Shown here piece by piece: positions 54,301 through 64,000 of a stretch of DNA of 64,000 nucleotides. This stretch comes from Merluccius polli. Lineage: Eukaryota > Chordata > Actinopteri > Gadiformes > Merlucciidae. The stretch spans positions 124,001-188,000 of the forward strand of contig JAOPHQ010005697.1 in the NCBI GenBank assembly GCA_030340625.1, given 5' to 3'. The position numbers and the translations under genes are program-made. Below the pieces are notes generated by a model that was not told where the DNA came from, searched no databases, and saw only the letters and a list, made by a program, of their open reading frames with translations. Position 1 is the stretch's first letter, and the number at the start of each line of letters is the position of its first letter.

Positions 54301-57300
54301 CGACCTGTCGGAAGTGGGTCCAGTGCTTGTGGTTGTAGTGAAAGGTACCCTCCAGATCTGCAGTGAGCTGGGTGCTGTCGATGTGCTTCAGCAGGGCTTT
54401 CAGGGATGTTAGCAGCTCGTTCTGTGGTGAAACAAACACAAGCAAACCTTAAAATCACACAGCGACATGATCTGTGCCTCTGAAAAGATGTGGTGGTATG
54501 GAGGTATGGCAGGAAGAGGTATGGTCACTTCCTGCCAAGGTGTGAATTCACAGTGTTTTTGTCACGCAGATACGAGCGTACAAGATATCCCTCAACCTCA
54601 AAAGCTTACACACTTCTAAACATCTAGTTTGACTGGACCGTATTTAAATGTTGAAAAGAAAATAGCTAGCACTCTCGTGTTATTAAGAGTTTAGGTTAAT
54701 TTGGATTAGCACACAACAAGCAGGATATATCAATTGCTTATTATAAAGACACATAATATGCTGCACTACATATTCATCTTGTGTGCAGTCCATTGTACTA
54801 GACTGAAATGGCGTGACGTTGTCATGGTCCCAGGTCAGTCCCCTAGCTAGGGTCTATGTTTTCTGTTGTGTCTGTTTGTGGCTGTCTTGTCTATATGTTG
54901 TATGCAGTGGGCGTGCCTGCTGGCTCCGGCTTCCCCTGGGTGCATCAGCCACTTCACTCTACTACTCTGGTTCCACACACCTGAGGTTCATCAATCAAAC
55001 TCTGCAGTATATCAACCCCGGTTTTCCACCCACTCATCGCCAGATCGTCAGCTATGCTAACCGAGCTCCACGCCTTGCTCCAGTACTTCGCCGCCGCAGC
55101 TGGTTGGTTCGCCTACCAGACTGACTCTCTTACGGATTCCAACGCCAACGAGGTTTATCGGTCGGTTGATCGGCCCGTAGGTGCGCCACTACCTTGCCAT
55201 GGCTCCGCGGCCCACAGCTACCCACCGACTACCTGGGCTCACCTCCACTACCCCATCCTTAAATAAACCCAAGTGTGGAGGGTTTATGTGGAGTGTGTGT
55301 TGTTGATGGCTGGTTTACAGCCTCACAAGGCCTGAGTCGGACTAATTGGACTCTGGCTGGGTGGGGCTGCACACCTGTGGTGCATGAGCAATCATGGCAC
55401 CCAGGATAAACCAGCCATCAACACACACACTCGAGGAGGAGCACCGTCATGACATGTTGTACCATCAGCTCGGCGAATAACATCTGGCCTGAAACTCCAA
55501 TAAACACCTTTGAACAACATCTACCCGTGTCCTGTGTCGGAGGGCCCCGAAAGAAAGCCACTTAGGTGGCGTGTGGTGAGGGCAACCCTGCCACACTGGC
55601 GCCCAACGTGGGGCTCCTCCGACCAGGACGGGACACGGAAGGGCTGTCCAAGCTGCACTGGAGCCACCAGCCGCGGCGAAGACAGCCACCCCAGCACCAG
55701 CTCCCCCTGAACGGCAGCGACGGCCAGCGGAGGAGCGGGGAGGCAGCGCAGCGACCGCCACCGGCAACCGTCTGCAGCTAGCCTCCCCTGGATCCAGCCT
55801 GGAGCAGCCCAGGCCAGCCGCCCCTCTGCCAGGGGACCAGGAGCCCAAGGCCCCATGCTCCAGGAGGAGATGGGAGGGATCATGCCTCGTCGCCCTGGTG
55901 GAGGGGGGTGACTTAAGACTGTTCCAGGCCCTCCGAGAGCTACCTCCGCGGCCCAGCTGTCGGGCCTCCTCCAGAACCCATCCAGCCAGCCCCCGCAGCC
56001 AGCTACCCCAGAGACACCTCCGCCAGCTGGAGCAGCAGCCCCAGGCCTCCGGTCTCCGGGACGGAGGGTGGGGTTGGCGTGTGACCCTGGGGAGGTGTGG
56101 AGGTAGTGGGGTTTGGGGGGTTGTGTTTATTTTTTTGTTTAGGTATGGCAACCCTGAAAAGAGTCCAGGTTTTGTGTAGGTATGGTAACCCTGTTCAGAG
56201 TCCGGTATGTGTTTTGTTTTTTTGTTTGCTTGGATGGGGGATGGGGGGGGGGGGGGAGTAGGCGAGGCTGGGGATTCTCCCCAGCCTCAATCTGGTGTTG
56301 GGGATATGTGGAGGGTTTATGTGGAGTGTGTGTTGTTGATGGCTGGTTTACAGCCTCACCTGGCCTGAGTCGGACTAATTGGACTCTGGCTGGGTGGGGC
56401 TGCACACCTGTGGTGCATGAGCAATCATGGCACCCAGGATAAACCAGCCATCAACACACACACTCGAGGAGGAGCACCGTCATGACATGTTGTACCATCA
56501 GCTCGGCGAATAACATCTGGCCTGAAACTCCAATAAACACCTTTGAACAACATCTACCCGTGTCCTGTGTCGGAGGGCCCCGAAAGAAAGCCACTTAGGT
56601 GGCGTGTGGTGAGGGCAACCCTGCCACACCAAGTTTTACCTTGTCCTCTGTCTGCAGCTCTCTGTGTTGTGCGTTTGGGTCCACGGCAACTTAAACCGTG
56701 ACAGATGTGACAGATGTTCTCAATGGTAAATACATCTTTTTATGAGATGCATTACATTCTCAGACTCAGAGAGGTTAAATTGGCCTTAAAGCAAGTTCAG
56801 CAAGTGCATATATTCTGACTGTTCATGCAAAAATATTAAATGCCAGACATGGTTCTACCACAGAAGTTGGCTATAAAAGCAATAGCAGATTGATGGCATT
56901 TTGGATACCTGAGCTCTCAAAAGAATTTCAATCTAGAGTTTAACACTTTTAAAAAGCTAGACTCAACAATTTGCAATGGTGCCTTGACTACTAACACTAC
57001 TAGTTACTACTAGTAACCAACAAGTCCCACCCACTTTAGCTACTGTTGCCACGCCTGTCAAGCTTTTGCACCCGGCATGTCACTATTCACAATTCACATG
57101 AAGGACAAACATACAGGAACAACAATGTTCTTGCACAGCAAGGTAAGTCAATATATTGTTTATTTTAAGCTACCTTTTAGTTATGAGTCCCTATACTTTT
57201 CACAATGGGCTCATCTATGTTTGAGCCCATTGCTAGCAAAACTAAATTATCCTGCTTTTCCATTTGTTTAACATGCGCCAGGATATTGCGTGCACATCTT

Positions 57301-60300
57301 GGGCTTGATCCATACACTGGATCTAATAAAGGCACAGGAAAGGCCAACTAAATCCTGCAAAGGTTTTCCCCTTGTTCTGAAAGCTTGACAGGCCTCTTGC
57401 AGAGTTGCAGTTGCTGATGTAGGATTGGACAGTGGCCATTCTAGGGAGGGGCTTAGCGAAGGGTCAATTGAACAGATTCTTCAAAGTGATTTACAGTGCA
57501 TTCTGATACAGCTCATGGGGTAGAGCTGGTGGGGTTACACCCTCACTCAAGGACACCGACAGGTAGTCTGTGGATATGGGGGAAGCAAACCCAGTACATT
57601 TTGGCTGGGAGTGGAGCATTACCTGTATGTGAAGGTCCCTCTCAGACCTAGCCGCTGCCTCCTTGTCCACCAGGAACAGAACCGAGTAAAGTGCATTTGG
57701 TAATAACGCCTGTTAAAAAGAAAAAAGTCTTACACAAAGGGACTACAGGCATGAACATGGTAAACAATGTTAAATGTGTGATTTAAAGTGAGTAAATTGT
57801 GTTTGTGGTTCACACCAGTCAAATTCTTAGATCACTGAGTATCTCATCATCCTATCATGATGATACGTGTCTCGTAAGACAGCTGCAGCCAATCAGACCG
57901 TGTTGTTACAGACAAGTGAGCACAGGTCTCTCGCCCTGAGGCAAGCCATTATTTTAAAACTGCTCGTCATCTAAGGTGTGTCTCTTAGGAGATTTAGGAG
58001 GGACAACAATAGCATACGTATCTATGTGCAAAGTCCTAGTGTTATTTCTAGTAGTTGAACAATACTAATGAACTGATGATAAAATAAAATACAATTAAAG
58101 TCTACTTTGTCCTCACCTGGAGCTCAGACAGCGATGACAGTAGAGCAGGAGAGGGCTGCTGCCTCCTGCTGTCTACTAGCACAGTCAAACCTTGCTCGCG
58201 TCTCTCCCTCCTAAAACCATAGTGTCACAATTAACCATGTATGTGTGACCGTGACAGACAAGGATCTAGCAAAACACAAACACATAAAAATGTACTGCAA
58301 TTTATATCATCAAGAGATTTGAACTATACTAACCACCACATAGCTACCGCCACAAAAGGAAAGGTAAAAACGTAAACATAAAAACATTTGAATAGCAAAA
58401 CGTCGACGACTCTGAATTACGTCTTAAAGTACAGTTCAACAGTCACCTATTTTCATTATTTTATATATTTTCTTATTTCTTATTCAAGTTACACTTGTTT
58501 GAGTGTAACTTGAGATACTGTGGTGCGAGGGAGAGGTCAGTATCGCTGCTGACTACGCATGACTCACCTCAGTGTGGAATAGTAGTAGCACAGTAAACAG
58601 GTGAGGTCTTTAGCCGTGCAGCTTTCACCTGCCCACACCCGGCCTCTCGTGCACACCTGTAACACTGCCCGCCCACTGCGATCTCTACTTCCTGTTTGGG
58701 AGATGACCAAGAGAGGGGAGTCAACACACTTGGTACACACTGGTAACTTAGAACTACCTTCTGGTAACCTATATAGCAATAAAGCAATAAAACAATATGA
58801 CAATGTTATTCATAGGAATTGTTTCTACATGTGTTATGCTTTGGTTCATGTATGCAAGGATCCTTTTCAGTTGAGATTACAAATAGAAAAGTTGGAAAGA
58901 CAAACAAGACAAATAAAAGGGAGTCTATCAAGTGGAATACGACAGATCAAATTTTAGAAAAACAAAGGACAACAGCTAATAACAGGTGTGCTTGTGTGTG
59001 TATGTGTGAAGCACTCTTCTCTACACCTACCAGGTAAAATGACAGCCCCAGATTCCAGCAGTTCTTTGTTGACCTCTGAGAGTAGGGTGGGCAGGTGTGG
59101 GTGGCTGTCCGACAGGGGGCTTACCGTCGTCGGGCCTAGCCCAGCAGATGGCCTGTTTGCGGCTTCAGGACATAGAGCTTCTTCTTCCGTGTGGCTATGC
59201 AGTACGGTGTCGCTGCCGGCGCTAACATCGCGCTGTCCTGTGGAAGTAGCAATTACAAAGAGTGAAGGCGGCTTCAACTCATGATGACAGGTGTTTGTCG
59301 AGTCAAGCACGGCGGTGGTGGCGTGTAAATACATTAATCTCGGCAGACCGTGGACGCAAGCTTTCACCTAAATGCGCCCCTTCTCTTGCCTAATAGAAAC
59401 ACACGCCTGGTGAAACAAGCGCTCATTAGTAGTAAGCTAGGCGTGCTCCAGCGGTGAGCTGCAGCTGAGTCATCATGGAGACCAGGTGTTGTCCGTCTGA
59501 CACACACCACTAAAGGCCGTGTCTGCACTTTGTACACTTTCATATCCCCCAGCTCCCCTCTCTTTAACAAACCCTGCAACCCCAGGCGCACCTCTGTTGT
59601 GCAACATTTATCAAAAGATAATATGAGTAAACAGTAGGGGTGGGGAATATAATCGATTCTTCGATGCATCGCGATTCTCTCTAGAACGATTCCGTCTCGA
59701 TGCAGATAAGTTAATAATCGGAATTAAAAAAATTAAATTAGTTCGCGTGCTGCAACATTCTGTTCGCCTGCTGCAGAGCGCTACAGAAAACTCTCCTTTC
59801 TGCCTGCCGGTTCTCTGTCAACACGCATGCGCACCAAACACATGTGCGAGTTGTTTACATCCAAAGTTTAGTGGTGACAAAATGGCTGCGAGCGACAAAC
59901 TTATACGGCCTGCACCAGCTTCCTTAAAAGCTGCGATATGGCAGCATTTTGGGTTCTATGAGGTCGATGGGAAGATGGACAAGACCTACGCTGTGTGTAA
60001 GGTGTGTAGAAGTCAAATTAAATACTTCGGAAATACAACCAATCTGCGAAACCACATTTCTCGATACCACTCGGAGTTGGGGGAAAAGGTCTTTAATGAC
60101 ATAGAAAAGAAAGATTAAAAAGAAAAGAAAAATTAATCTTTTTTTTACATACTTCCATATTGTGTTAAAATGCAAGCTGCTTTGTTCATAGAAAGTCATT
60201 TGTGACAAGAAAAGCTTTTTCTCTAATAAAATATAGAGAAGGTAATTCATCTGTTGATTGTCTTTAATGAATATCACAAAAGTAGTAGGAAGTGATTAGC

Positions 60301-61443
60301 AAACTCTGAGCAGCAAACTCAGATGTATATATATTTTAAAATCACGCATGAAAATGTACATTAAAAAATTGTTGCATCGAGATGCATCGATAATTGGTTT
60401 AGAATCGAATCGTTGACCTCTGAATCGTAATTGAATCGTGAGGTGCCAAAAGATTCCAACCCCTACTAAACAGGCGTACAAAATGTGCTCACATTAAAAA
60501 TACAGTTGGGGAGACTCACACACATGTATGCTATCTATACGTGTGACTGACATTTGTGGTGGTGTTGTTTTTGAAAGCAGTCCCCTGTGGCTGGCGTGTT
60601 GACCTGCTCTGTCCTCAGATGCTGATCTCTCTCCACTCAGCCCCTTTTGTTTTTAAACAGTCAGTGCGTTTCCTGTGCGACTGCGTAGCCACGCTCACGT
60701 TTGCCGCATGCTTCTGAAATTCTTTGTTTTCAGAGGAAGTGACAAATGTAGAGTAAAGCCTCTTCTGCATTGTGAGAAAAAAAGCCCTCTTTAGTATTCA
60801 CGGGTTTGACACTATTTTGCACGGCAGACCACCGACCCCCAATGCGTACGCAACTGTTGTGGCCACTCAGATTTATTGATCAAAAGTAAACACGGGAAGC
60901 ATTATTACCCAGGGGCAGGGCTCCAGACTCACATTTTACACTGGTGGCACTGCTGCCACTAAGTTTTTCAGTTAATGGCAGCAGCACATAAATTGGTTGC
61001 ACAAAAACTGAGTGATTGCATCTCAGCTTTTTTGGAGGTATTTTATATGAAACCATAGTACATACAAAAAAATTTAAAACGGTAATAAGGTGCAACAATT
61101 CATTTGTACATACATAACGTACTAATCAACTAAAATAAAAGTGCTTGTTTAAAGTGCATACAGTTCAATAATTTACATTAACATAAAATAAATAAAACAA
61201 CTTTAAATAACAAACAAGTCCCCTGCTCTGTCCACTTTACAAGAGAAGCCCCAGGGTTATAATTTTTCTTAATGAAAAACGTGTCAATACGCTTCATTAT
61301 TCTTAATATTTTGTGACAATGATGGGACAATGATGCGGCAATGATGACCTACAACCTGAACGAGAAGGCGCGCGAGAAGGCCGTCATAGTATACTATACA
61401 AAATCAGCCAACTGTTTGACCAAACTATGACTTTAGGATTTAA

Positions 61444-61483
<40 letters not shown>

Positions 61484-64000
61484 TAGTATTATAATAATGA
61501 CAATAATAATAATAACAATAATAATAATAATAGGTATTATTATTATTATTATTATTATATTATAATAAAAATTTAAAAAACACCATCAAAAGTCACAATG
61601 CCACAAATTTATTTTTTTTAGTGGTACTGGACAGATTTTTGGTGGCAAATGCCACCAAATTGGTGGCAGTCTGGAGCCCTGCCCAGTGTACGCTGGCTTC
61701 TATCGTTGGTAATCTAATCCTTCTTAAAAGCTTGACTGTTATTTTTTTTTTCCAGGCTGTGTGAGTCAATGCAGGTTAGATCTTGTGTTTCTGAGGTGAA
61801 TAGACCCTGCTTTGACACAGGTATAAACTCTGTCCCTGATTCCCCAATGGCTGACAAGGCTCACAAAGGAACCTTTTGTAAACATAGGCAACCCGCTTGG
61901 GACCTGCACAGCCCCCACTACCCCCGAGCCCCTTGGAACAGTGGAGGGCCCACCTCTCCGTGGGACACTGGGTTCCCCCCGGTCAGTGCTGTGTTCCTTT
62001 GTGACTCCATGGGCCTACTCTCCCAATGGCTCTAACTTTTCAGTGTGGGAATCCTGCTGGGCCACTACTGTAACCCAATCCCCACTGAGGTAATCACACA
62101 GCGCACAACAACAGCGATGTGACCGAATACGGTATTACTTTCAACTGGTCGGTCAAGAAGCCATCTCTTTAATGTATTGTTCAGGGGACTTCTCATTTTG
62201 ACATATTGATTTCTGTTTGGTTTTGTGTTTAGTATGTAACTCTCTGTACACTGCTGGCTGGCATAGTCTCTGAGGCAATGTACATCGAGCGATGTATTTT
62301 TAACATCACATTTCAATAGCAGGAAAAGGTTGTGCCTCACAAAATGGTGATTCCCTGGGTGTTACTTTCACATTGCTGCTTTCCTGTGCCACCTTGTATG
62401 AACCAACAAAAAGCAAAACACACTGACAGCAGCAAAAAAACCCACTGATTTCTAAACCATGCCTGGGCTGGATAATATGAGCCTAATGAATAATGCTGTT
62501 TTCAGGGTAGAGCAATACCTGTCACCAAAACATGCCCAGAACACACAACCTTTTGAAAAAGCAATCTGTCAATAGTGACAGTCAGTAGTTGAGAACGTTT
62601 TCGTTGTGTATCCTTATGTAAATTTAGATTTTTACATTGGCCCATACTTCACATGTATTCACCAATCCAGCGCTACTGGCTATATTTTACAACTGACAGA
62701 TAATAAAGATGAAATGTTCAAAAACTAGACAAAAGGGAGACCTAGAGTCTAGACCCAGAGGTTGTGTTTTATATGAGAGAACAAGCCCCTGGCTGTTACG
62801 AATAAGACATCATTAGGGAAAGAAGTACTTGTCAGTGACATGTAAGACCTTCTGACTTACGTATTGACTTTATTCTGTGACTATAATTAATCTTTACAAG
62901 AGTAACATGACTGCAAGCACAAATACATACCAGTCTCCTCTTTGCTGCTCCTCTTCTCGGAGGCAGGAAAAGCCGCCTCCAGATCAAGCTTTCCAAAGCG
63001 CAGGGCGTAGCCATTCATCAGCTTTTTGGGAGAAATGCTGGTCGAGCCACCGGAGGAAGAACGCTCCCGGTGACCTTTGACCTGGGCAGCTTTGTTAGTC
63101 CTCTCAAGCGACTTGGACCGCCTGTCTGCACGTCTCTCTGCGTTCCGCAGCCCCCTCTGCAGGTAGAGCAGTGGGGTGCTGGGCCGGGAGTCCTCCCCGC
63201 TCAGCCAGCTCCTGGAGCCCAGCCTCCGGGTCAGGTGCTCCCGCAGTGTGGCGCGGGTGTCGGGGCTGCTGCCCGGGGTCACGGCGCCGTCCCTGGGGCC
63301 CACGCCATGCTCCAGGCCCTCCTCCAGGATGGACTCTGAACTAGAGCCGATGGTCATGGGGTTCTGCAAGGCCTCCATGTAAGACTTCCTGAACAGTCTT
63401 CGGCTCTCAAACGTGACCGAGTCCCTGGGGAGACGGCGGCGAGGGCCCGGGTTGCTCAGGTCTGTGCTAAAGGAAAGAGTCCTGGACCCCGGTCCTCTCC
63501 CTCTGCCGCTCTCCTTATCGTGTCCCCTCCCGTTCTCCAGAACCAGGCCCTCTGTCTCACTGCTGTGTGTGGAGATTTTGGCTGCTCTGAGGCTAAGGCT
63601 CTCCACTGAGCGGCAGCCAGAGTCCTGAGGGGTCTGGTCTCTGCCGGGATCCATACGTGTCCTGTTTGGGGTGGTGGGCTCGGAAGAGAAGAAGGAGTCC
63701 CCTCCCTGGGAATGCAGGGAGTCCCGGGAGCTGCGGTGGCTGTCCAGGGTGCCCGTGGAGCCGCTGGTGCTGCACGTGCTGAGGTGGCCCCGGAAGCCGC
63801 CTCCGCCGCGGCGGGCCTGTGTGATGGCGTCTGCGGTGCTGCTGACAAAGAGAGGGCTGACCACGTTCTTCCACGACGTCCGGTAGACGGTGGTGCCGGT
63901 GGTGAGCAGACAGTTCTGTAGAGGCTGCAGGTTCCGGCCCTGTGTTACATTCTGCAAGAACTCAGCGGAGAAGACACTGCCATACATGCTCTCTGCAATG
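41444..64000 (-). CDS. plekhg4b: PLEKHG4/PLEKHG4B-type Rho guanine nucleotide exchange factor (5' end missing)
   Basis: Minus-strand exons: 62931-63987+, 59031-59237, 58568-58691, 58117-58210, 57623-57709, 54305-54421, 54009-54107, 53419-53561, 53151-53289, 52867-52989, 50068-50223, 48782-49752, 48129-48378, 47614-47703, 45451-45675, 44911-45081, 44590-44767, 44316-44432, 43780-44076, 43242-43471 and 41444-41515. The phases close exactly. Order of regions: serine-rich N-terminus; SEC14/CRAL-TRIO-like part (RSGRAVLQVCTRG, LVDSRRQQ); spectrin-like helices (54.1-49.6 kb); DH domain (MDEMIATEREYVRSLNYVM to LLKPIQRMSKYALLLKDL); PH domain (LFEDLILFSKTKK, LRFEIWFRRRKSQDTY); Ser-rich tail ending KSEDKRK. 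It would activate Rho-family GTPases. The long N-terminus favours PLEKHG4B over PLEKHG4. TTGCAG just above 63,990 may be the acceptor of the first listed exon. Confidence 0.85.
41871..41935. repeat. Fragment of a dispersed fish repeat
   Basis: TTTATATAGCGCTGAAAGCC resembles the start of the repeat seen at 17.8 kb (GCATTTATACAGCGCTTTAC). It is in the last intron of the RhoGEF gene. Confidence 0.35.
44316..45081 (-). other. PH domain exons
   Basis: Exons 44911-45081, 44590-44767 and 44316-44432 give LKEQGQLRCQDEFIVWCGRR, HVFLFEDLILFSKTKK and LQASSPEVKAVWTAIIGKIL. The last is the C-terminal PH helix with its invariant tryptophan. Together with the DH part this forms the standard DH-PH exchange module. 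Confidence 0.9.
45790..46860. mobile_element. Giant palindromic foldback element with TATTTAAC flanks
   Basis: A 1,055-bp unit (45,798-46,852) begins TATGGGGGTATTATTGAGAC and the right arm ends in the inverse. Arms of about 515 and 495 bases pair almost throughout around a 41-base centre (46,315-46,355). The left arm has about 19 extra bases near 46,268-46,287 (CTGCCGTTAATGAGACT), and the GT-rich outer parts differ slightly. TATTTAAC occurs at 45,790-45,797 and 46,853-46,860, an 8-bp duplication if the right end is taken as CCCCCA. No transposase frame. In an intron of the RhoGEF gene. Confidence 0.88.
46861..47613. other. RhoGEF intron sequence
   Basis: AT-rich intronic sequence between the palindrome and the DH exon at 47,614. 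No feature seen. Confidence 0.5.
49885..50060. repeat. Dispersed fish repeat, copy 1
   Basis: Carries GTGCAAAGCGACTTGCAGTA, a run of A, CAAGGAAGCCTCCAGGTAGA, then GAACCCAGAACC and CTCTAACCACAAGACTATA. This order (AAGCGACTTACAG ... GAACC ... TCTAACCACTAGACCA) is that of a common fish interspersed repeat. It abuts the exon at 50,068. Confidence 0.6.
50449..50502. repeat. AT microsatellite
   Basis: Pure (AT)n of about 54 bases, with AAT-rich sequence before it. Confidence 0.95.
50597..51999. mobile_element. hAT-type element with transposase C-terminal remnant
   Basis: The ends are TAGTGGTGGGC (50,597-50,607) and GCCCACCACTA (51,989-51,999), exact inverses, set in AT-repeat flanks that hide the target duplication. 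The internal fragment at 51,010-51,176 encodes part of a hAT transposase. The rest (51,180-51,860) is GC-rich with repeated GCCGCG motifs and no frame. Confidence 0.8.
51010..51176 (-). pseudogene. hAT transposase dimerisation-domain remnant
   Basis: The minus strand reads ARKYLGTPATTVPCERLFS, then AGHIVQKRRSSLSPENVNKL. This is the C-terminal hATC dimerisation motif of hAT transposases. Only this exon-sized piece survives, so the copy is non-autonomous. Confidence 0.85.
52119..52208. repeat. Perfect 35-bp hairpin
   Basis: GGCCAACTCTATCGGACAAC... (from 52,125) through CATTATCA is exactly inverted after a 9-base loop (AATATTTTG), ending at 52,203; the pairing extends outward with one mismatch. 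It may be a tiny foldback element or a snapped-back duplication. The size and shape are also those of a microRNA precursor, but perfect pairing argues for a recent DNA event. Confidence 0.85.
53600..53790. repeat. Dispersed fish repeat, copy 2
   Basis: Contains ATTTTAACCCAGAACTTTTG and CACCCTAACCACTAGACCAT, the same order as the copy near 49.9 kb. Intronic. Confidence 0.55.
54240..54300. repeat. GA microsatellite
   Basis: GATA units followed by pure (GA)n, ending four bases from the exon end at 54,305, so it occupies the donor-proximal intron (minus strand reads CT repeats right after the donor). Confidence 0.9.
55274..56628 (+). mobile_element. Young non-autonomous LTR retrotransposon (TRIM/LARD type)
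   Basis: Two 322-bp direct repeats, 55,274-55,595 and 56,307-56,628, each TGTGGAGGG...CTGCCACA, with AATAAA inside. I see only two differences (CACAAGG versus CACCTGG). Directly after the first LTR lies TGGCGCCCAACGTGGGGC (55,597-55,614), a tRNA-Lys-type primer-binding site. A G-rich polypurine stretch precedes the second LTR. CCAAG flanks both sides (55,269-55,273; 56,629-56,633). The roughly 710-base interior has no gag or pol motif, so an autonomous partner must supply the enzymes. Confidence 0.92.
55597..55614 (+). other. Primer-binding site, tRNA-Lys type
   Basis: TGGCGCCCAACGTGGGGC, one base after the LTR, is complementary to the 3' end of tRNA-Lys as used by many vertebrate retroelements. 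Confidence 0.85.
56710..57622. other. RhoGEF intron with dispersed repeat copy 3
   Basis: Mostly unassigned. The stretch about 57,480-57,620 (GTGATTTACAGTGCATTCTG ... CACTCAAGGACACCGACAGG ... CAAACCCAGTACATTTTGGC) resembles the dispersed repeat at 49.9 and 53.7 kb. Confidence 0.45.
59636..60467 (+). mobile_element. hAT-type element retaining a BED-finger frame
   Basis: Ends: AGTAGGGGTGGGGAATAT on the left and ATTCCAACCCCTACT on the right, imperfect inverses. Subterminal CGATGCATCG motifs recur on both sides (59,660-59,690; 60,376-60,392). Flanks share only AAAC. The interior has one short frame (BED finger) and no catalytic region, so it is a deletion derivative in a RhoGEF intron. Confidence 0.75.
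59882..60118 (+). CDS. BED zinc-finger fragment of a hAT transposase
   Basis: ATG at 59,882 opens 78 codons: MAASDKLIRPAPASLKAAIW, then WQHFGFYEVDG, CKVCRSQIKYFG, NTTNLRNHISRYH. C-x2-C followed by H-x4-H gives a complete BED finger after the aromatic W..FGF pattern. It stops soon after (NDIEKKD). In hAT transposases this domain binds the element ends. As a stand-alone frame with no catalytic part, it could be inert or could compete for transposase sites; ZBED-type domestication cannot be judged from this. Confidence 0.7.
   Translation: MAASDKLIRPAPASLKAAIWQHFGFYEVDGKMDKTYAVCKVCRSQIKYFGNTTNLRNHISRYHSELGEKVFNDIEKKD
60916..61681. mobile_element. Non-autonomous hAT element with CAGGGCTCCAGACT ends
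   Basis: CAGGGCTCCAGACT at 60,916-60,929 is inverted at 61,668-61,681. The next bases pair loosely (CACTGGTGGCA versus TGCCACCAAT). The flanks CCCAGGGG and CCCAGTGT agree in six of eight positions, a worn 8-bp duplication. No transposase frame. A TAA/ATA microsatellite fills 61,446-61,558. Confidence 0.75.
61446..61558. repeat. AAT/ATT microsatellite with internal inversion
   Basis: (AAT)n followed by (ATT)n, so the strand pairs with itself; inside the hAT element above. Confidence 0.9.
61690..62930. other. RhoGEF intron sequence
   Basis: Between the hAT element and the large N-terminal exon. The 88-codon plus frame at 61,769-62,035 shows no domain and is probably chance. Nothing else seen. 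Confidence 0.45.

Larger units (their letters stand above)
54820..56703 (+). mobile_element. Older solo LTR (524 bp) split by a younger LTR element
   Basis: 54,820-55,273 plus 56,634-56,703, taken together, start TGTCATGGTCCCAGG and end AACTTAAACCGTGACA. The flanking pentamers GACGT (54,815-54,819) and GATGT (56,704-56,708) differ by one base. TG...CA ends and a 5-bp duplication suit an LTR left by recombination. Orientation is assumed. It lies in a RhoGEF intron. Confidence 0.5.

Noticed and set aside
55465..56151. 228-codon minus-strand frame in the young LTR element
   Set aside because: Proline/arginine/serine-rich output of GC-rich sequence, antisense to the LTR element and without gag or pol motifs.
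61769..62035. 88-codon plus frame in the RhoGEF intron
   Set aside because: No conserved motif and no splice partners; intronic chance frame.

Overview
This is a stretch of vertebrate nuclear DNA, almost certainly from a teleost fish. Genes are split by GT-AG introns, long CA/GT, CT and AT microsatellites are common, and the repeats (hAT-like elements with BED fingers, Ty3/Gypsy, short foldback elements) are of types abundant in fish. No tool was run; exon limits come from reading splice sites and from recalled knowledge of the protein families.

Host genes, left to right: the first coding exon of a kinesin-3 gene, kif13a (minus; 1-6.7 kb is its first intron); single-exon nhlrc1, malin (minus), beside kif13a as I recall it in mammals; a complete 13-exon ptdss1, phosphatidylserine synthase 1 (minus, 11.2-19.3 kb); two four-transmembrane MS4A-like genes head to head (minus 36.8-38.1 kb, plus 38.8-40.5 kb); and most of a PLEKHG4/PLEKHG4B-type Rho guanine nucleotide exchange factor (minus, 41.4-64 kb; its 5' part lies outside the window). 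The plus-strand MS4A-like gene and the RhoGEF gene converge, with poly(A) signals only about 30 bases apart. kif13a, nhlrc1, ptdss1 and the RhoGEF have unrelated cell roles (vesicle transport, glycogen quality control, phospholipid head-group exchange, Rho activation), so nothing suggests a shared pathway.

Between ptdss1 and the MS4A pair (19-36 kb) lies an accessory, transposon-rich block: a P2X7-C-terminus-like gene (plus) facing a frameshifted THAP-domain gene (minus), a small element with a 10-bp target duplication, a G-rich minisatellite, a broken Ty3/Gypsy copy whose reverse-transcriptase catalytic segment has been deleted, nested foldback elements, and, most notably, a 4,548-bp DNA transposon at 31,021-35,568.

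That transposon is the best candidate for a poorly described system. It has 33-bp terminal inverted repeats with one mismatch, a 4-bp ACTA target duplication, ten copies of a 15-bp motif (TGTCCMCCCTGTTAC) flanking the genes, a basic accessory/N-terminal protein encoded by two exons, and a 535-codon open frame with DDE-like acidic motifs and cysteine clusters. The two coding blocks meet at A AAA AAC, a canonical -1 frameshift heptamer in the correct phase. I cannot place it in a named transposase superfamily.

The RhoGEF introns carry further structures: a 1,055-bp near-perfect palindrome, a young non-autonomous LTR element with 322-bp LTRs and a tRNA-Lys primer site inserted into an older solo LTR, several hAT-type elements (one keeping a BED-finger reading frame), a 35-bp perfect hairpin, and copies of a dispersed fish repeat.
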